Below are positions 10,235-34,382 of a DNA stretch of 64,000 nt, one piece after another; positions within the stretch are counted from its first letter, which is position 1, and every line of letters starts with the position of its first letter. The translations under genes were made by a program, and so were the position numbers. The notes under the pieces were generated by a model. That model was given only the letters and a program-made list of their open reading frames with translations. It ran no database searches and was not told the DNA's origin. This DNA is from Syngnathus acus (lineage: Eukaryota; Chordata; Actinopteri; Syngnathiformes; Syngnathidae), in NCBI RefSeq assembly GCF_901709675.1, contig NC_051095.1, positions 6,509,956 to 6,573,955 on the forward strand, in the 5' to 3' direction.

Positions 10235-13200
10235 CTTCTACTGGACTCTTCAGCGCTCGTCTGCCCTTGAGGAAGTCCGGCCGATGTGCTCCTGTGGAAA
10301 CACAGTCCAGTGACTTCCCCATGTCATCTTTTCACACTGCAGAGAGGGGTCGCTAAACTTTTTCTTTCAAGGGCCACAGACAGAAAAATCAATAAATCAA
10401 AGGACTGGAAGGTGGAATCTAACCCTATGAACTGTGAGGCGGACATGATAACCAGTGGCCCACCGTGCCACCTTATAAAAGATCAATTTATTAAAAAGAA
10501 AACTACTCTGTGATAAAGCAATACAAGGCTTTCTAAAGATTTTTAGGTGGCCGGTTGCCCTGTGTCAGACTACGATAGATCCGTCCCTGTAGTGAGCAGC
10601 AGTAGAATCCCATCTTCACATTCAGAACCAAAACGAGCAATCTGAACTAAAATGACTTTGACATAGAGCAGAAAGTAGAGAAAACAATCGCAATTCCGGG
10701 GTGCGTCTTCATGATGAATGAAAACAAGGAAGTGAGAGGAGAATGAATTTCTTGCAAATGTCTTTGTTGTCCATCCAATGGTGCATGCGTGTGTATGCGT
10801 GTGTGTGTGTATGCGTGTGTGTGTGTGTGGGTGGGTGGGTGTGAGAGAGAGCGAGAGAGACCAGTGTTTAGTACAGCGTTCCTCGTTGGTGGCGTTGAAG
10901 TCTTGTCGCAAAAGAACGTCAACAAAAGCGAGATCATAAACTCAAACCCTTAATTCTATGATAATGATGTCCTCCGCTTGCTTCTCTATTATGCTAAACT
11001 CGTTTGTCTGGCTTTTTTCTCTCACACACTCCATTCAGGTGTGTTCTGGAATGGCATGACAGTGACTCACCTTGACAATTTAGTCACAACCTAGCACGAA
11101 TATCAGATACTTTAATCTTCCTTTGCTAGATTTCTAATCATAACGATGGCTATCATAAAATATTACCCTCAGCAACGACCATTTGAAACCGAGTACAGAC
11201 ACAACAAAATAAAAAAAGTTATTTCATATTGTTTGCGGTGTATGAAGCGTGTCAGAAAAGTTACAGGACTGGGGTCGTAAATTTGAAAACGTGCCAGTCA
11301 ATCAACCGGCGTGACTACAAAGAGCGCCTGTGACATTTGGAAAGTTATGAATTTTGTCACCATGACAATGCACCTTTTTTTTTTTTTTTTTAAGTAATGT
11401 GGGAATCAAACTCATTGTACCTGCACACAACACAGCCGTCCCATCCCCAAGGTATGAATGTTGTCACCTTGACATTTCGCCGAGGATCAAACACTTCTTA
11501 GCTGTGCAACCTCATAACTAACTGACCTGGTTCTGCGTCATCGATGGGTACCGGATTAGAAGAGGCGGACGACATCAAGGTTGGCCCCAAAGACGGAGCT
11601 GGGGGGGGTTCCCGGAATAATCCTTTCTGGAGTTTACGAAGGCATGGCAGGGAAGGCTGGAAAAAAAATTTGACTCAGAAGTTGTTCATAGTTAAGACTT
11701 TAAATGTATCTCTGTTTTTGAAAGAGTCACATTCAAAATGACTACCACAGCACCTGTCATGCAGCGATACGTTTCAAGGACTGAACAGAAACTTAATTGT
11801 ACTGGATGTCTAATTATTGTCCCTTACCTGTGGCGTCAAGCAGGTTTAGCCCACAAATGGAAAATGCACATCAGTAACATCTTCAGCCATGTTGGAAAGG
11901 AAAATATGACAAGGGATTATATCACCGATGAAAAGGGAACAAGTGCATCTTCGAAAAAAGTAATGTTGTGTACATAAAAGTACAACAACTTCCAAGGTCA
12001 TAGCGTGACGGACCTGAATAAAACTTCACTTCCGTTGTACTTTTTTTCCCCAAAGACAATCAAGACATTCTTGACATTCAACGTGGGTGTTGTCCAGTTA
12101 GCTTACCTCGTGACACACGTTCAATTTAGTCATATTCCTCTTGCAACAGCTTGATTTCTGGCCAAAAATCGACCAAACAAACCCATTGCCCTAATAATAA
12201 ACTCGCTTTTAAAACGCCATGAGAACAACCGAGAGCGATCCGGCAGGTGAGCGAGAATTCCAGCGCGAATGTACACACACGCACACACAAGCTCTTTATT
12301 CCGTTGTTGAGCTGGGCGGGTGAGTGCGCGTGCACGACGCCAAATTTACGAGCGTTTTCAGCTAGGAGTCGATATTCTGTGGTAGAAGCAATTTTAATTC
12401 AAGTGGGAGGAAAGAAGGAACGCGACAATCACAGCGCGTTTTTGGACGTTTATTGAACGGGAAGAAAACAGATTCAAAAATAATAAAATCTCAAGGACCA
12501 TGGAAAAGGTATAAACACAAGACGACAAGATGTCGTTTCTTCTGTTGCATCGGGTGTGGTGTCTTTGAGCAAGGCATTGATACCACAAACGGCTCCTCAA
12601 ATGCAGCGGTCAGCTTTCATGCACATCGCGGTGGTCCGCGGCCCTCTAGTGGTCCGTGGCGGAATTGCGGTGGTCCGTTAAATTGGAAATAATTGTAACT
12701 TTTTTTTTTTTTTAAAGATAAAAAGGATTCATCATTTATACTTGATTTGTTTTCCAGCTAATTTTGTGAATCGTTTACCCATCCAAATTATGTCAAATGT
12801 AGCTGAAATTCCCAACATAGCCATGCAGATGCTAATCAATCGCATGTATAGGTCTAACCTCCTTCAGTGCAAAATAAAATAATACAGTAATCCCTCGTTT
12901 ATAGCGGATAATTGGTTCCAAAAACCACCCGCGATAAGTGAAATCCGCGAAGTACGGTCACCAACAAGAAGTACTGGGCAGTCTAACGAGTTAGCGGAAA
13001 GATGCTATTTCGCGATCGTGCTAACACGCGAAAACGGACTTCTAAAGGAATGTAAACGACCATTTGGAGCAATACTACATTGTACTAAAGGTTAGACACC
13101 TTTACTCAATTTAGAAGTTTTACTTTGACTTTCAAATGCTTTTTTTTAATTTGGAAAATAAAATCCGCGATGTAGCGAAGCCGCGATAAACGAAACGCAA

Positions 13201-13393
13201 AGTAGCGAGGGATCACTGTTTCTGCCAAAGCAGAAGTTCCCGAGTTGCTTCTTGGTTACAATGGTGGTCCCTTGGACAAAAGCAGTCTAAAACCTCTGAT
13301 ATACCTGACAGATAATTTTGCGGGCACCATGGGGAGCGGCAGATTAAAAAAAAGACATTTCAGTTGTGTGAACTTGACTAAACTGCAAAAGTT
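10235..13393. other. Intergenic, adcy4 5' flank to khnyn 3' flank
   Basis: No gene is recognised. Contents are a short GT-rich tract at about 10790-10850, a T tract at 11376-11391, and a 334-bp TA-type MITE at 12885-13218 listed separately. The ORFs here are short, codon-random and not flanked by convincing splice sites. 5' UTR exons of adcy4 and the 3' UTR of khnyn (just below 13394) probably lie here but cannot be delimited. Confidence 0.55.
12885..13218 (+). mobile_element. Tc1/mariner-type MITE, family A copy 1
   Basis: 334 bp with terminal inverted repeats CAGTAATCCCTCGTTTATAG and, at the other end, GTAGCGAGGGATCACTG. The interior carries CGCGATAAGTGAAATCCGCG-type palindromic segments. 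Flanks are TA on the left and TT on the right, so one side of the TA duplication is mutated. There is no transposase ORF. A second copy in opposite orientation lies at 36036-36377. The TIR resembles pogo/Tigger-like termini, which is an inference. Confidence 0.85.
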
Positions 13394-16636
<3,243 letters not shown>

Positions 16637-19600
16637 CCTTTGTTTCCTTTACAACAATGGTGCCAAAAGAAAGTTTAAAACAATTTTCAGGTGGTCAAAT
16701 GTCCTGATTTAGTTATGAGTAATATTTTTCAGGCAATTTCTGAACGAGCACATTTCTATTTTATGTCAATTTGAGTTACTTGAGTGGACACCCTACAATT
16801 CCCTGTTAGAAAAAAAAAAAAATGCAAAAATGGATACTGTATTCAAAGATCAGTTTGTTTTAACAAATATTCGATATATGAATGACCAAGTATATAAGTA
16901 CAGGTTGCGGATGGAAAAACAGTGGCAACGTTGAAGCGTGTGACTTGCCAAAAAAACACACACACACAAACAGCACAAGGCAATGACAAAAAGAACGTCA
17001 ATAAAAGTATGAGCGTAGTTTTCCTACCCTGAGTTGCTGCTCTTCGGTCTCGGTTTCCGAGTGGCTCCGACACGCAAGCTTCCGTGATCACATCACATCA
17101 CTAACTTCCTAACCTCTAACTCGAAAACACAATAACACAACAAAACACAACCCAACACGACACGACACAACACGCGATCCGCCAAGACAGGACGAGCGGA
17201 CCACTAAACCCAGAAGCACCGAGGCAGCGACGAAAGCGAAACTAACCGCGAAGAGCAAGAAAACAAAAGAAGCAAACTGAGCATGACGCAGCTAAGATAC
17301 ACGTTAATAAATGAGCCAAAAATGGCTATTCTAATACCACCTACACGTCGCACACACACACAAAACAGAAAGCGGTCATTTAAGCAGCTTTAACAGTTTC
17401 TCAAGGCGTTGAGGGGGGAATTCCGGTGACGTCAAAACGGGTTTTTTTGTTGTTGTTATTATTAAATCTTCAAATGTATGCAAAAGTTTTGAGACAGCCC
17501 TCATTTAATAACTTCACAGGTTGGAAAGAGAACAGCTATCTTTCATATTTTCCAGTAAAGTCCATAAAGGAATGTTTTGAAACTGGAAGACCCCCCCTAT
17601 CAGTTTCACTCTTCCTTGGAATGAGAATATTTGCGGCAACAGGCAGACCAGGGGTGGGCAAACTTTTTGACTCGCGGGCCGAACTGGGTTCTAAATTTGG
17701 ACCGGAGGGCCGAACCAGGAGCAGCAGTAGTGTTTGTGTGAAGTAATATAAGCGACCTGTAAAGGTCATTGCATAAAAGATTTTGGCCTTTAGTAGGTAG
17801 TAAAGCATGGATATTCCAAACAAGTTTTTTGAAAACAAATGCATTTATTAACAGCATTAAAAAAATAAAAATAATAATTCACTAAAAAACTGCTATCAGT
17901 GATTCTCATAAAATACGACACTGTTATTATGAATAACAGTCTCCATCACTTCAGTGCCTGCAGGTCAGATTAATGAAAGATGTTTATCTTATGAGATCAC
18001 ATCAAACGGCAAACATTCTGACCAAATATATCATCTTGAAGAATCGGTGAAAGCATACATCCAAATAAAGTAATCAAAACAGCAACACGGTGAGGGGTAT
18101 CCGAACATCAGAGCAGAGTTTTAACTCACAAACACCTGGTAACAGAGGTGAGGAAACGGGAAACACTTCCTCAAAGTAAGAACTTTACAGGTTAAGATTA
18201 GTCGCAAGCAGGTGGTGCATCAATGTCCTTGAGCATCCTGCATTGTTTGAAATTGAGAATGGTCGCTAGTGTCAATCCCTGCTATGTGTACAAATCATAT
18301 TCAAAATGCATTTTTTTACAACAAACTTGAGAGCCTCCCCTTCATTTTCAGTGGGAACAGTGTTGTTGGTCTCCCTTTTTTGCTAGCGCGTCATAGTCTG
18401 GAGTAAAATTTGTTGTGGCAATTCTTAGGAGAGATCCGAGGTGTTGGTCCGTTTACCTCGATCTGTGACGGGTTGATGTTGATGTGGCTGAACGTCACGT
18501 CGCGTACGTCGAGCCAAATTGGCCACTCTTTTTTAAACACTCGGCACTGTGTCCACCTTGCTTTTCCTTGGGCGACTCATTTTAATGGAAGGATTCCAGG
18601 GGAAGGTTTGTGGGTGGCTTTAGCGCAAAACTGCATCTGAAAGCTGAGCGCGAATTACAAGAATGCTGTCGTCACAGCCCACGCTCTAAATTCGGGACTG
18701 ATACAAATAGAGCGCGAGTGCGCCATGTCCGTACTACTGAGTACGTACACGCGCTTCTGAGTGTGCACCGAGCTTTCTGACACGGCTTCCGGTAGTAAAT
18801 GCGCAGGCGAGCGCTTCCCCATCTACTGGGGAAACGCAATCATTGCATGCAAAATGACCCAAAAAAATGTTTAATAATACAATTTATTCAGGGTTGGCGG
18901 GCAGGATTAAACGGTCCCGTGGGCCGGATGTGGCCCGCGGGCCGTAGTTTGCCCATCCCTGCAATAGACAATACCTCAAGTCTGTTCAGAGGAGTTTTTT
19001 TTTAGTTTCTTTCCTTTTTCCTTCAAAACAGCAATCTTTCCAATTCCTAATTTGGATATCAAATAAATCTTTATGAGATGAAAATCAACTAAAAACAATT
19101 GTTCAAAAAACAAGGGAGGCTCTCTGTCGCATCTGAAATCATCTGAAAGGTTTTGGGAAACTTTCAATGTTCCTTTATCTTCAACACGTGCTACACTAAC
19201 AGTAACTACCGGACAACTGTATATTTTTAACTGAAGTATTGAATGGATGCCAGAAAGAGCCACATGCTGAAAAAGCACAGATGCTTTTTCCATTTTAGGG
19301 AAAGCCTAAAAATAAAAATATCCAAAATATTTTAATGTATGGAATATGTATTTATTTATAACCTGTGAAGCGTTCTTGGACTTGATTTAGCGTTAGCCTG
19401 CATTTGGCAATGAAATTTCACATTGCTTAGCGGCACGTGCTAACGCTGGCCTCCACTGAGACTTACAGCTTATGGCGGTCCGGAGTGAACCCAGCAGGCT
19501 TCTGGCGATGGCGCCTTTGCTTTGCCGCTGATTCTCCATCTGCCACCGGATGCGAAGAGTCACGGCGTGGATAACAAACAAAGTCACACGCTTGCTTGCA

Positions 19601-20247
19601 TGCTTCCGTGGTTGCGCATCAATGCTGTTTACGACAGTTACACATTATTAAAAGTTTTAATGAGAGTCTAACTTTGTTAGGGACGACTGGGTTAGAATGC
19701 ATTGGCTTGGTGGTGGCAATCACGTGTGTAACTAAGCACAAAGGGAGGCAAGGTCATTTTGACCAGATAAACTTTATCTGCCAGGTGCATTCATGTTCAC
19801 CAGCTAGTGTGAGAACAAATAGTACAGTCACTGTGAGACAGAGTATATATTGAAAATGAATGCGATAGCAAGACATCTATAATACAGTATAGCTAGCTAT
19901 TTGGAATGCTCCAGCAAGCTAGCTCTATTGAAATTTTTGCTAGTAGCTTGTAGCTAGTAGCGCAAGATAGACTGATCAGAAAGCTAGCAAACAAAATCAA
20001 AATACAAATTGATTCATGCTTTTGCGAAAATTCCGAGCAGCCTCACGGTGCGAGCAAGCACAGACATTGGGTTACAATCACGAGTTATTGACAAAAGTTT
20101 GGGGGAGATGAAAAATATAGTCAGGATGATTTTGGTGCATGTTAATAATAGCTAACTAGCTTAAAAGTCTTTCGCTGGTTAACATGATTGTTAGCAACGG
20201 TTAAAAGGCTTTGTCGTCTCTCCACAAGCATTCACCTGGCCGCTGTA
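16637..20247. other. Intergenic, khnyn 5' flank to cerebellin 3' flank
   Basis: 16640-17280 is the khnyn upstream region, with a tandem-like CAACACGACACGACACAAC stretch near 17150. 17649-18961 is a non-autonomous hAT element listed separately. 18962-20247 has no recognisable gene; the 3' UTR of the cerebellin gene should occupy its right part. Confidence 0.55.
17649..18961 (+). mobile_element. Non-autonomous hAT element, about 1.3 kb
   Basis: Termini are CAGGGGTGGGCAAACTTTTT on the left and AGTTTGCCCATCCCTG on the right, an inverted repeat of the hAT/Charlie type, with subterminal GCGGGCC motifs at both ends. Flanking octamers AGGCAGAC and CAATAGAC are diverged but could be an old 8-bp target duplication. 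No intact transposase is present; the one internal ORF (76 codons near 18410) is not convincing. Confidence 0.8.
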
Positions 20248-22859
<2,612 letters not shown>

Positions 22860-25115
22860 ATGGCCTCCCCGTGCGGCAGTCAGGCTCAGAGGCAGTTGGA
22901 GTGTCCCTTGTGCGAGCAGGTCCTGGACGACCCCGTCACCACTCCGTGCGGACACAACTTCTGCCAGGCTTGCCTCCAGCGCCGCTGGGGTGCCAGCGAG
23001 ACTTGCAGTTGTCCCACCTGCGACAAGACCTTTGCCAGCCGGCCCGAAATAAGCGTCAACGCCGCCTTTAAGGAGCTGGCCGACACCTTCAAGAGGATGT
23101 CGCTAAGTTCGTCCTCCTCGCCCCCGCCCGGAGACGGCGAGGTGGCGTGCGACGTGTGCGCCGCCGCCTCCCTGCGGGTGCGAGCCATCAATTCCTGCTT
23201 GGTGTGCCTCACCTCATACTGCCACACCCATCTGGAGGCGCACCGCAGCGTGGCCACCTTGAAGATGCACAGGTTGATGGTACCGGTCGCCGACCTGCGG
23301 GAGCGTCTGTGCGGGCAGCACAACCAGCTCCTGGAGATGTTCTGCCGGGACGAGCGGCGGTGCGTGTGCCGCTTCTGCACCGAGAGTCAGCACAAAGGCC
23401 ACCGCGTTGTTCACATTGACCAGGAGAGCGAGGAGAGGAAGGTAACGCCGTGGCAATATTTCCACACCAACATGTACAAGGGCATCCAACTCCACTATCC
23501 CGCTTTGTTTTAAATCTCCAACACAGCTGATCCAAAAGATCAGGATTGTTATTTGGCTTCTGCCCAACAGTAGACCAAGGAGTCCAGCTAAAATTTCTGT
23601 TTCAATACATTTGTATCTTGTATGCTCCAGGTCCAAATGGCGACGACACAGGCCGACTTTGAGGAAAAGATCCAAGACAGACAGAAAAAGATGGAGGAAA
23701 TCCAAAACGTCCTAAAACTCGCCAAGGTTCGTCGTACTCCTTGTTGAACGTTTCCTAGACTTGGCGGTCATGAGCCGGCGTCACCCTCTTGTCCTTCACC
23801 AGATAAGTGCAGGAAATGAAAGGACGACCAACAAGACCCTCTTCGACCGCCTGATAGCTTTGGTCGAGGAGAGACGAGGGGCGGCCGACGCCGAGGTTGA
23901 GCAGAGTGAGAGGGCGTCTGAGCAGAGGGCTACCGGACTGGTGGACGAGCTGCGGCGGGAAATTGCTGAGCTCCGTTCGAGGAACATCGAGTTGGCGATG
24001 CTGATGGACACGGACGACCATCTGCACCTTCTACAGGTGGACGTGAGACGCAACGAGTTTGTTGCCAGTCACATGCGGTGTGACCTCTGACATCTCTGTG
24101 TTCACGTGGGACAGAGGTTTCCCTCGTTGACATCGCCTCCCCCGACAAGAGAGTGGGCGGAGATTACCGTGCACCCTGAGCCCAGCGTGGGGACGCTGAG
24201 AAGGGCGCTGTCCCAAATGATTGGCTCCATCCAGACTGAGCTGGAAGGCCTGAAGACGGACGGTGAGTTGCACATTCCGTGTATTCAAAACATCTCGAGA
24301 CCTGATTTCTTCTCGCCCTCAGAAATGAAGAGCATGCAGAGTTACGCAGGTAACGCCGTTATCACTGTTCTCATCTTGGTCCATGACTATTCAAGATAAC
24401 AAAGATTCTGGTTCCAACAGTGGACGTGGAGCTGGACCCGGCTACCGCCCATCCCAACATTTGCCTGTCGGAGAACGGCAAGCGGGTGGACCGCGCCGAG
24501 CTGCTGCAAGTTGTGCCCGACAACCCTCGGCGCTTCGATCCGGTCATCTGTGTTTTGGCCAAACGAGGGTTCTTATCCGGCAGGTTCTATTTCCAGGTGA
24601 CTACTATCTCCACTGTTCTACATCAACACCAGCACGACCATACTTTCCCATCGCTTGATAAGATCTTTCTCTCCCATCAGGTAGAAGTGGGGAAAAAGAC
24701 TTTTTGGGATGTGGGTGTGGTCAAAGAGTCAGTAAATAGGAAGGGCCTGATCACCTCAAAGCCTGAGAACGGTTTCTGGACCATGCGTCTGAGAGGCGGG
24801 GACGAGTACCGCGCTCTGGACTCACCGTCGGTGCTTCTGACCTTGGACGCGAAACCGCAAACGGTCGGCGTGTTCACCGATTACGAGGAGGGAATAGTGT
24901 CATTCTTCGATGTGGATGCCAGGTCTCATATCTACACTTTCACTGGCTGTGTGTTTACCGAAAGAGTTTTCCCTTTTTTCAGCCCTGGAGTTAGTGATGA
25001 TGGGAGGAATTCTGCGCCACTGATCATCATGAATGTAAACCAGCAAACGCTGACACCTTCACTCCACAATAATGTGGCACTTGTTAACAATTCATTAGAC
25101 TTGTCACAACAGTAA
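22860..25115 (+). CDS. TRIM E3 ubiquitin ligase with RING, B-box, coiled coil and PRY-SPRY (bloodthirsty/TRIM39-like)
   Basis: A likely cytoplasmic E3 ligase of the class IV TRIM type, expanded in teleosts. Seven coding exons (22860-23441, 23631-23726, 23803-24036, 24115-24262, 24323-24349, 24421-24596, 24681-25115) encode 565 residues. The start is the ATG at 22860, which precedes the RING directly (CPLCEQVLDDPVTTPCGHNF, then CPTCDKTF). Two B-box-like Cys/His modules follow (CDVCAAASLRVRAINSCLVC and HNQLLEMFCRDERRCVC with FCTESQHKGH). Exons 2-4 are coiled coil (VQMATTQADFEEKIQDRQKK). The C-terminal PRY-SPRY begins VELDPATAHPNICLSENGKR and contains FWDVGVVKESV, GFWTMRLRGGDEYRAL and VGVFTDYEEGIVSFFDVDA. 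The 27-base exon 5 is typical of this TRIM group. AATAAA signals occur at 25314 and 25420. The substrate is unknown and orthology to a single human TRIM cannot be stated. Confidence 0.92.
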
Positions 25116-25632
25116 AAAAAAAACATGTCAGAGCCATTGAGCGTCTTTTTTCCCAACTCATTCTCTGTCTAAATTGAAATAGTTGAAGAATTGTGCGGCA
25201 AAAAAATTCAACACTGCCAATGACGTCGAAAAACAACCACAGAGATCCCACCGCACATACACAGCACAATTGTTCAGTTTTCAATGATAGCTTGAAATTA
25301 TTTTTACGCAGGCAATAAAAAAATGTTAGTTACCTGAATGTTGTCAGTCACTTAAATGTTGTACAGAGGCTGAGATCAACCGGAGTCAAATTCCCTGGTT
25401 GGCATGCACGAACTTGGTCAATAAAGCTGATTCTGATTCAAGAAAAATAGTGAAGTCCAAAAAAGATTACGTAAAAGAGTATTTGTTCTAGTCGCTCGAG
25501 CTCACACACATGTAAGAAGGCTAGCCAATTTCCGGGGCAGACATTTTTTTCTACATCATTTTTATGTCGTCATTGTTCAGCCGCGCCCCGAATGTAGCTA
25601 CCTACGATGTTGGACGAACAAAAAAAGCAAAG

Positions 25633-25704
25633 TTCCCTGACCGGGAATCGAACCCGGGCCGCGGCGGTGAGAGCGCCGAATCCTAACCACTAGACCACCA
25701 GGGA
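25633..25704 (-). tRNA. tRNA-Glu (anticodon CTC)
   Basis: The 72-nt minus-strand sequence folds as a standard cloverleaf. Acceptor TCCCTGG pairs with TCAGGGA plus discriminator A. The D arm contains TCTAGTGGTTAGGA, the anticodon arm is CGGCG-CTCTCAC-CGCCG with anticodon CTC, and the T arm contains GGTTCGATTCC. A- and B-box promoter elements are intact, so it is probably functional. The surrounding 25.1-26.1 kb holds no other gene. Confidence 0.98.
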
Positions 25705-26144
25705 GCTATCGTGTGAAGTTAACATCTATTGTTTTATAATATAAAGCAATAATTTAAATTTCAATGTGTTTAAAATAAAAAACCAAACATGCTACAAGTC
25801 TCGAATCCCTCCCAGATCGTACTTTGGAAAACCCTCATATCCTTTCGTGTAGTGAAGTACATATTTTAATTGGGCGATAAAAAAGTTCATTTCAATTAAT
25901 TTGTTTCACTTTTAAGTCATTATAACTATATTTAACCTTTAATAACTGTTTGTTTCTTTCAAGCACAAATTCAATACGATGGTGTCGCTTAGTATTTTTG
26001 GGGTGGTAAACTAAAGTTTGAGAAGGCGAGTGCAGTTGCGGCTAGTCGCCTTCTAGAGGGAGCCATCGAATCTCTTGTAACATATCGAAGGAACGAAAGC
26101 AAGGAGGGAGGGAGGAAGGGAGAAAGCTAGAGCCTCACCCCACG

Positions 26145-27820
26145 ATGGCGGCCACCATAGACAGCAATGCCGTCCAGGCACCCAAGAAAAAGCATCTCGG
26201 TATCCCCGAAGCAGTGTTCGTGGTACGTGAGCCCTGGGCCGTCTCGCGTGTTTCATGTGCGGAGCCTGAGCAGTTGGGCTGAGAATGGCCTTCTCGGTGC
26301 TCGTCGGAAGCGTTTTGGAAGCGTCATGCTAACACAAAGCTAACTCGCTAACATACATCTCAAAAGTGTGCGCCAGACCACCACTTCCATTTACGGGCTT
26401 GAAACTTTAGTGTCGTTCAAGCGATGCTGTGCGAGCGGGCGTCCGCTTCTCTCATTGTTCTATATGCAAATTAACATATTGCAAGCTACGTATAAATTCA
26501 GAATCGTGCAGGAGCACCGTCAAGAATCCATTAACAGTCATTATTATAAAAATTGGAATACCTCAAGGAGAAATGAAGCGGTATATTTGTGTTGCACGGC
26601 AGACAAGAGAAGCGGAGGAGGTGGTTAAGGTGCCTTGCTTAAGGAAGTGCACACCCTTGCAAGCGGGCTCGTGTTAATTGTTGGGAAAAATTGAAGACCT
26701 GGGCTCTTGTCATGGGGCCAGAAAAAAAATAGAGACAGATTGCCAAAGGGATATGAATTGAATTAATGAGATATTTGTTAGCGATCAGGTATACCAGATT
26801 GCTTAGTTTGTTAGCGATGTGATTAAATGACATTAAAAAGAAAAACTCTTTGAATTTGAAAGTCCTTTCAATAAAAAAATGGATGCTACAAAAATATTGC
26901 TTAATTGCTTGTTTTAACATGAAATATCCAAACGAAGAAAAAGAGTTACCCGTGAATAGGAATAAGAACTTAATCAATGTATTTGGCAGGAGGACGTCGA
27001 CTCATTCATGAAGCTGCCCGGCAACGAGAAGGCGGACTCGGCTCTGAGAAGACTGGATGAGCAGTACCAAAAGTACAAATACATGGAAGTCAACCTATCA
27101 CAGAAGAAGCTGAGGTAGGCGGTAAACCAGGCGCCGAGGTCTTCCCTTCCTCCCCCCTGACGTAATCAGTCCTTCACTGGGTTTCAGGTTGAGAAACCAG
27201 ATCCCACAGATCAGACAGACGCTAGAAATCCTGCGACACATGCAAAAGAAGAAGGTACGTTTGACTTTTTCCGCCCGCCGTGATGGTCTTGTAACTCGCT
27301 TTTTATGTTTTCATCACCAGGACACCACAGAGCCTTTGGAAACACACTTCATGTTAGCCGACAACGTTTACTGCAAGGCTTCGATACCACCCACTGACAA
27401 AGTGTGCTTATGGCTCGGCGTAAGTCAACTTAGAGGGGGGGGGGGGGGGTTATGGGTCGTCCTCGCCTCAGCTGGTTGTGTGCACTACACCTCACAGGCA
27501 AATGTCATGTTGGAGTACGACATTGACGACGCTCAGGCCCTGCTGGAGAAGAACCTGTGCACTGCCTCCCGAAATTTGGAGACACTGGAGGAGGACCTAG
27601 ATTTCCTGCGAGACCAGTTCACCACCACCGAAGTCAGTATCCTTCCATATGTATGTGTTGGCAACCCTTCTGTGTGTGCGTGCACCCCTGTTGTTGGTTG
27701 TGTATGGTACCTTTTGGCCCTTGACCCCTCGCGCTAACCTCAGACATGGCACGAGTCTACAACTGGGATGTGAAGAGGAGGAGCAGAGAGAGCCTCCTCA
27801 AATCATCAGAGAAATCTTAA
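26145..27820 (+). CDS. vbp1: VBP1, prefoldin subunit 3
   Basis: An alpha-type subunit of the hexameric prefoldin chaperone, which delivers nascent actin and tubulin to the CCT chaperonin; its human counterpart also binds VHL. Six exons (26145-26222, 26990-27114, 27188-27254, 27321-27419, 27498-27636, 27744-27820) encode 194 residues, against 197 in human. Diagnostic segments are HLGIPEAVFVEDVDSFM, LDEQYQKYKYMEVNL, ASIPPTDKVCLWLGANVMLE and FLRDQFTTTEVNMARVYNWD. The outer coiled coils and beta hairpins characteristic of prefoldin are complete. Exon 5 ends in GTCA with donor GTATCC; this placement restores EVNMARV and was preferred over the earlier GTCAGT. An AATAAA occurs at 28105. Convergent with rab39b, as in human Xq28. 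Confidence 0.97.
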
Positions 27821-29715
27821 TCCAGATTAGATGAAACACGGTCCCCTCTCACCCCACCGCCAATGATTTTTCTCTTCAATCAGAATGTGAGATGGATCGA
27901 GGGCTACGTTTGTTTTCAGATCCAAATGAACAAATGACACTTTTTCAGTTGATTACTGGGAGGGGGGGGAGGTCATCTTATGCTTGTGCTCCTTCTCCAC
28001 CTATTTTTACGTTTTTTTTCTTTGGACTCTATTTATTTGTCTATCGTTAAAACACCAAGAGCAGCAGTGGGCCATTAGACAAAACTGAAGTTTGTCACTT
28101 GGCAAATAAACTTGACTTGGCAATCTTTCAGTACATGACACATTAGTATCCAAAGTAAAAAAAAAAAAATTGGGCTTGGCGGAGAAACCGGACACTCGAT
28201 GAAGAATGTCCTACTCGGCACATTTCTGCTATCCTAAGACGAGGCAAGCAAATGTGTGTATGCGTCGAAGGGAGGCTGTGTCCTTTGATTGGGAAGAGTT
28301 GAAAACAATGTCAACAGGTCAAATAAAAGATTAGGAACATGCCTGTGCTGCTATTGTGTCCTAATATAAAATCAGACTTCCATGCATCATGTCCAGTGAT
28401 TTATTTCAGAGACGATCTGAGCTTTTCAGGACAGATGACTCATTTCAGCAGCGATGGCTACCCGCACCTTTCTGGTTAACTTCCAGGTGATGATGTCAGA
28501 GCCAGGTGGCTAATGGTTAAGCTAACCACATGACTCGATTAGTTGGGATGCATCAAAAATGGCCCCAAAGTGCATTCTCAGCTTTCAGATAGTGCAAGTA
28601 TATGGCTGAAACAGGGTGTTATGATGATGATGTGGGCAAAAAGGTTGAAAGAAAACACTCTAAATGATGGGGAACGTTGGCCAGGGGGACATCATGGGGG
28701 ACGATCTTGGTGTTAGGGGGTAAAATCAGACTTGGAATGGCAAACAACGAGGAGGGGTGATCCGATGTGGCTGCCAATGGGGCACCTTGGTCAGCCACAC
28801 GTAGATTGATTGACTGCTGAAGTGAGCGAAGGGAAAGTCAACCGGAAGATTTTCTTTGTTCTAATGTTCTGTGTAGCCCGACTAGTCAAAACAGTGTTCT
28901 GATTAAGGTTTTGTTTGTGGAATATAGATTAAAGAAGCAAAATCCACTTGTTTTCATCCATCTCAGGGAGTGGCCATTTTGCCACTTGCTGTCGACTGAA
29001 AATGACAATCACAGTTGCAGGGCTCCCGTCACAGCCAATCACAACTCACCAGTTTTCTAAAGCTGAGCCGTATTTGGTTGTTACCTGAAGCAAGTGTGAT
29101 ATCATTTTCAGTTGACAGTGGCAAAAAGAGATGAATTAAAAAAATAAAATAAAAAACGGTTGACTTTTGCTGCTTAACTCCTATTCCACAAATGTAATAT
29201 TAACAACACATACAACATATAGGAATAGAAACTTTTGGGGTTGACTTTCTCTTTTGGTTTTCAGCCTTGGCTTTGTCTTTCGGTATTGGCCAGAAATGTT
29301 CATTTAGAATGAATGATAAGCGAAAGTACATGGTGATGGACACACAAAAATTGCGGATGGGGGATGAATAGTGACTGCATGCCAGCTGGACCAACATTGC
29401 ATGGTCGTGAAGTGTTTTAGTTGCTTCCAAGTCCCATGTAAGTTTCCCCCGACTCTCGACGAGCTTTCCGGCTTGCAATGCGGCTTCGCTCAAGGAGTCC
29501 TTCCAAGTGGCTCCAATTTGTGTGTCATGATGGAATTGCATACTGAAGGAGGAGACCCACTTGAATTGTGAGAGCCCGGACAAGGGTCTGTACTTCATTA
29601 ATATTTGGGATGTGTCTTTCTCCACTCGTGTCAAAAACAAGCACCGCCGCTCAGCTGTGCTTCCGCCGACTTGCCCCGGAAGAGCAAAAGCTGTCCTCCG
29701 CCTCGCAGCCGCACA
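27821..29715. other. Intergenic between convergent vbp1 and rab39b
   Basis: Should contain both 3' UTRs. No ORF, tRNA or recognisable transposon was found. The longest reading frame (about 146 codons near 29200-29640, minus) has no family resemblance and no splice context. Confidence 0.55.

Positions 29716-34382
<4,667 letters not shown>

Noticed and set aside
18410-18640. 76-codon ORF inside the hAT element
   Set aside because: Too short, without hAT dimerisation or catalytic motifs; treated as non-coding filler of a non-autonomous element.
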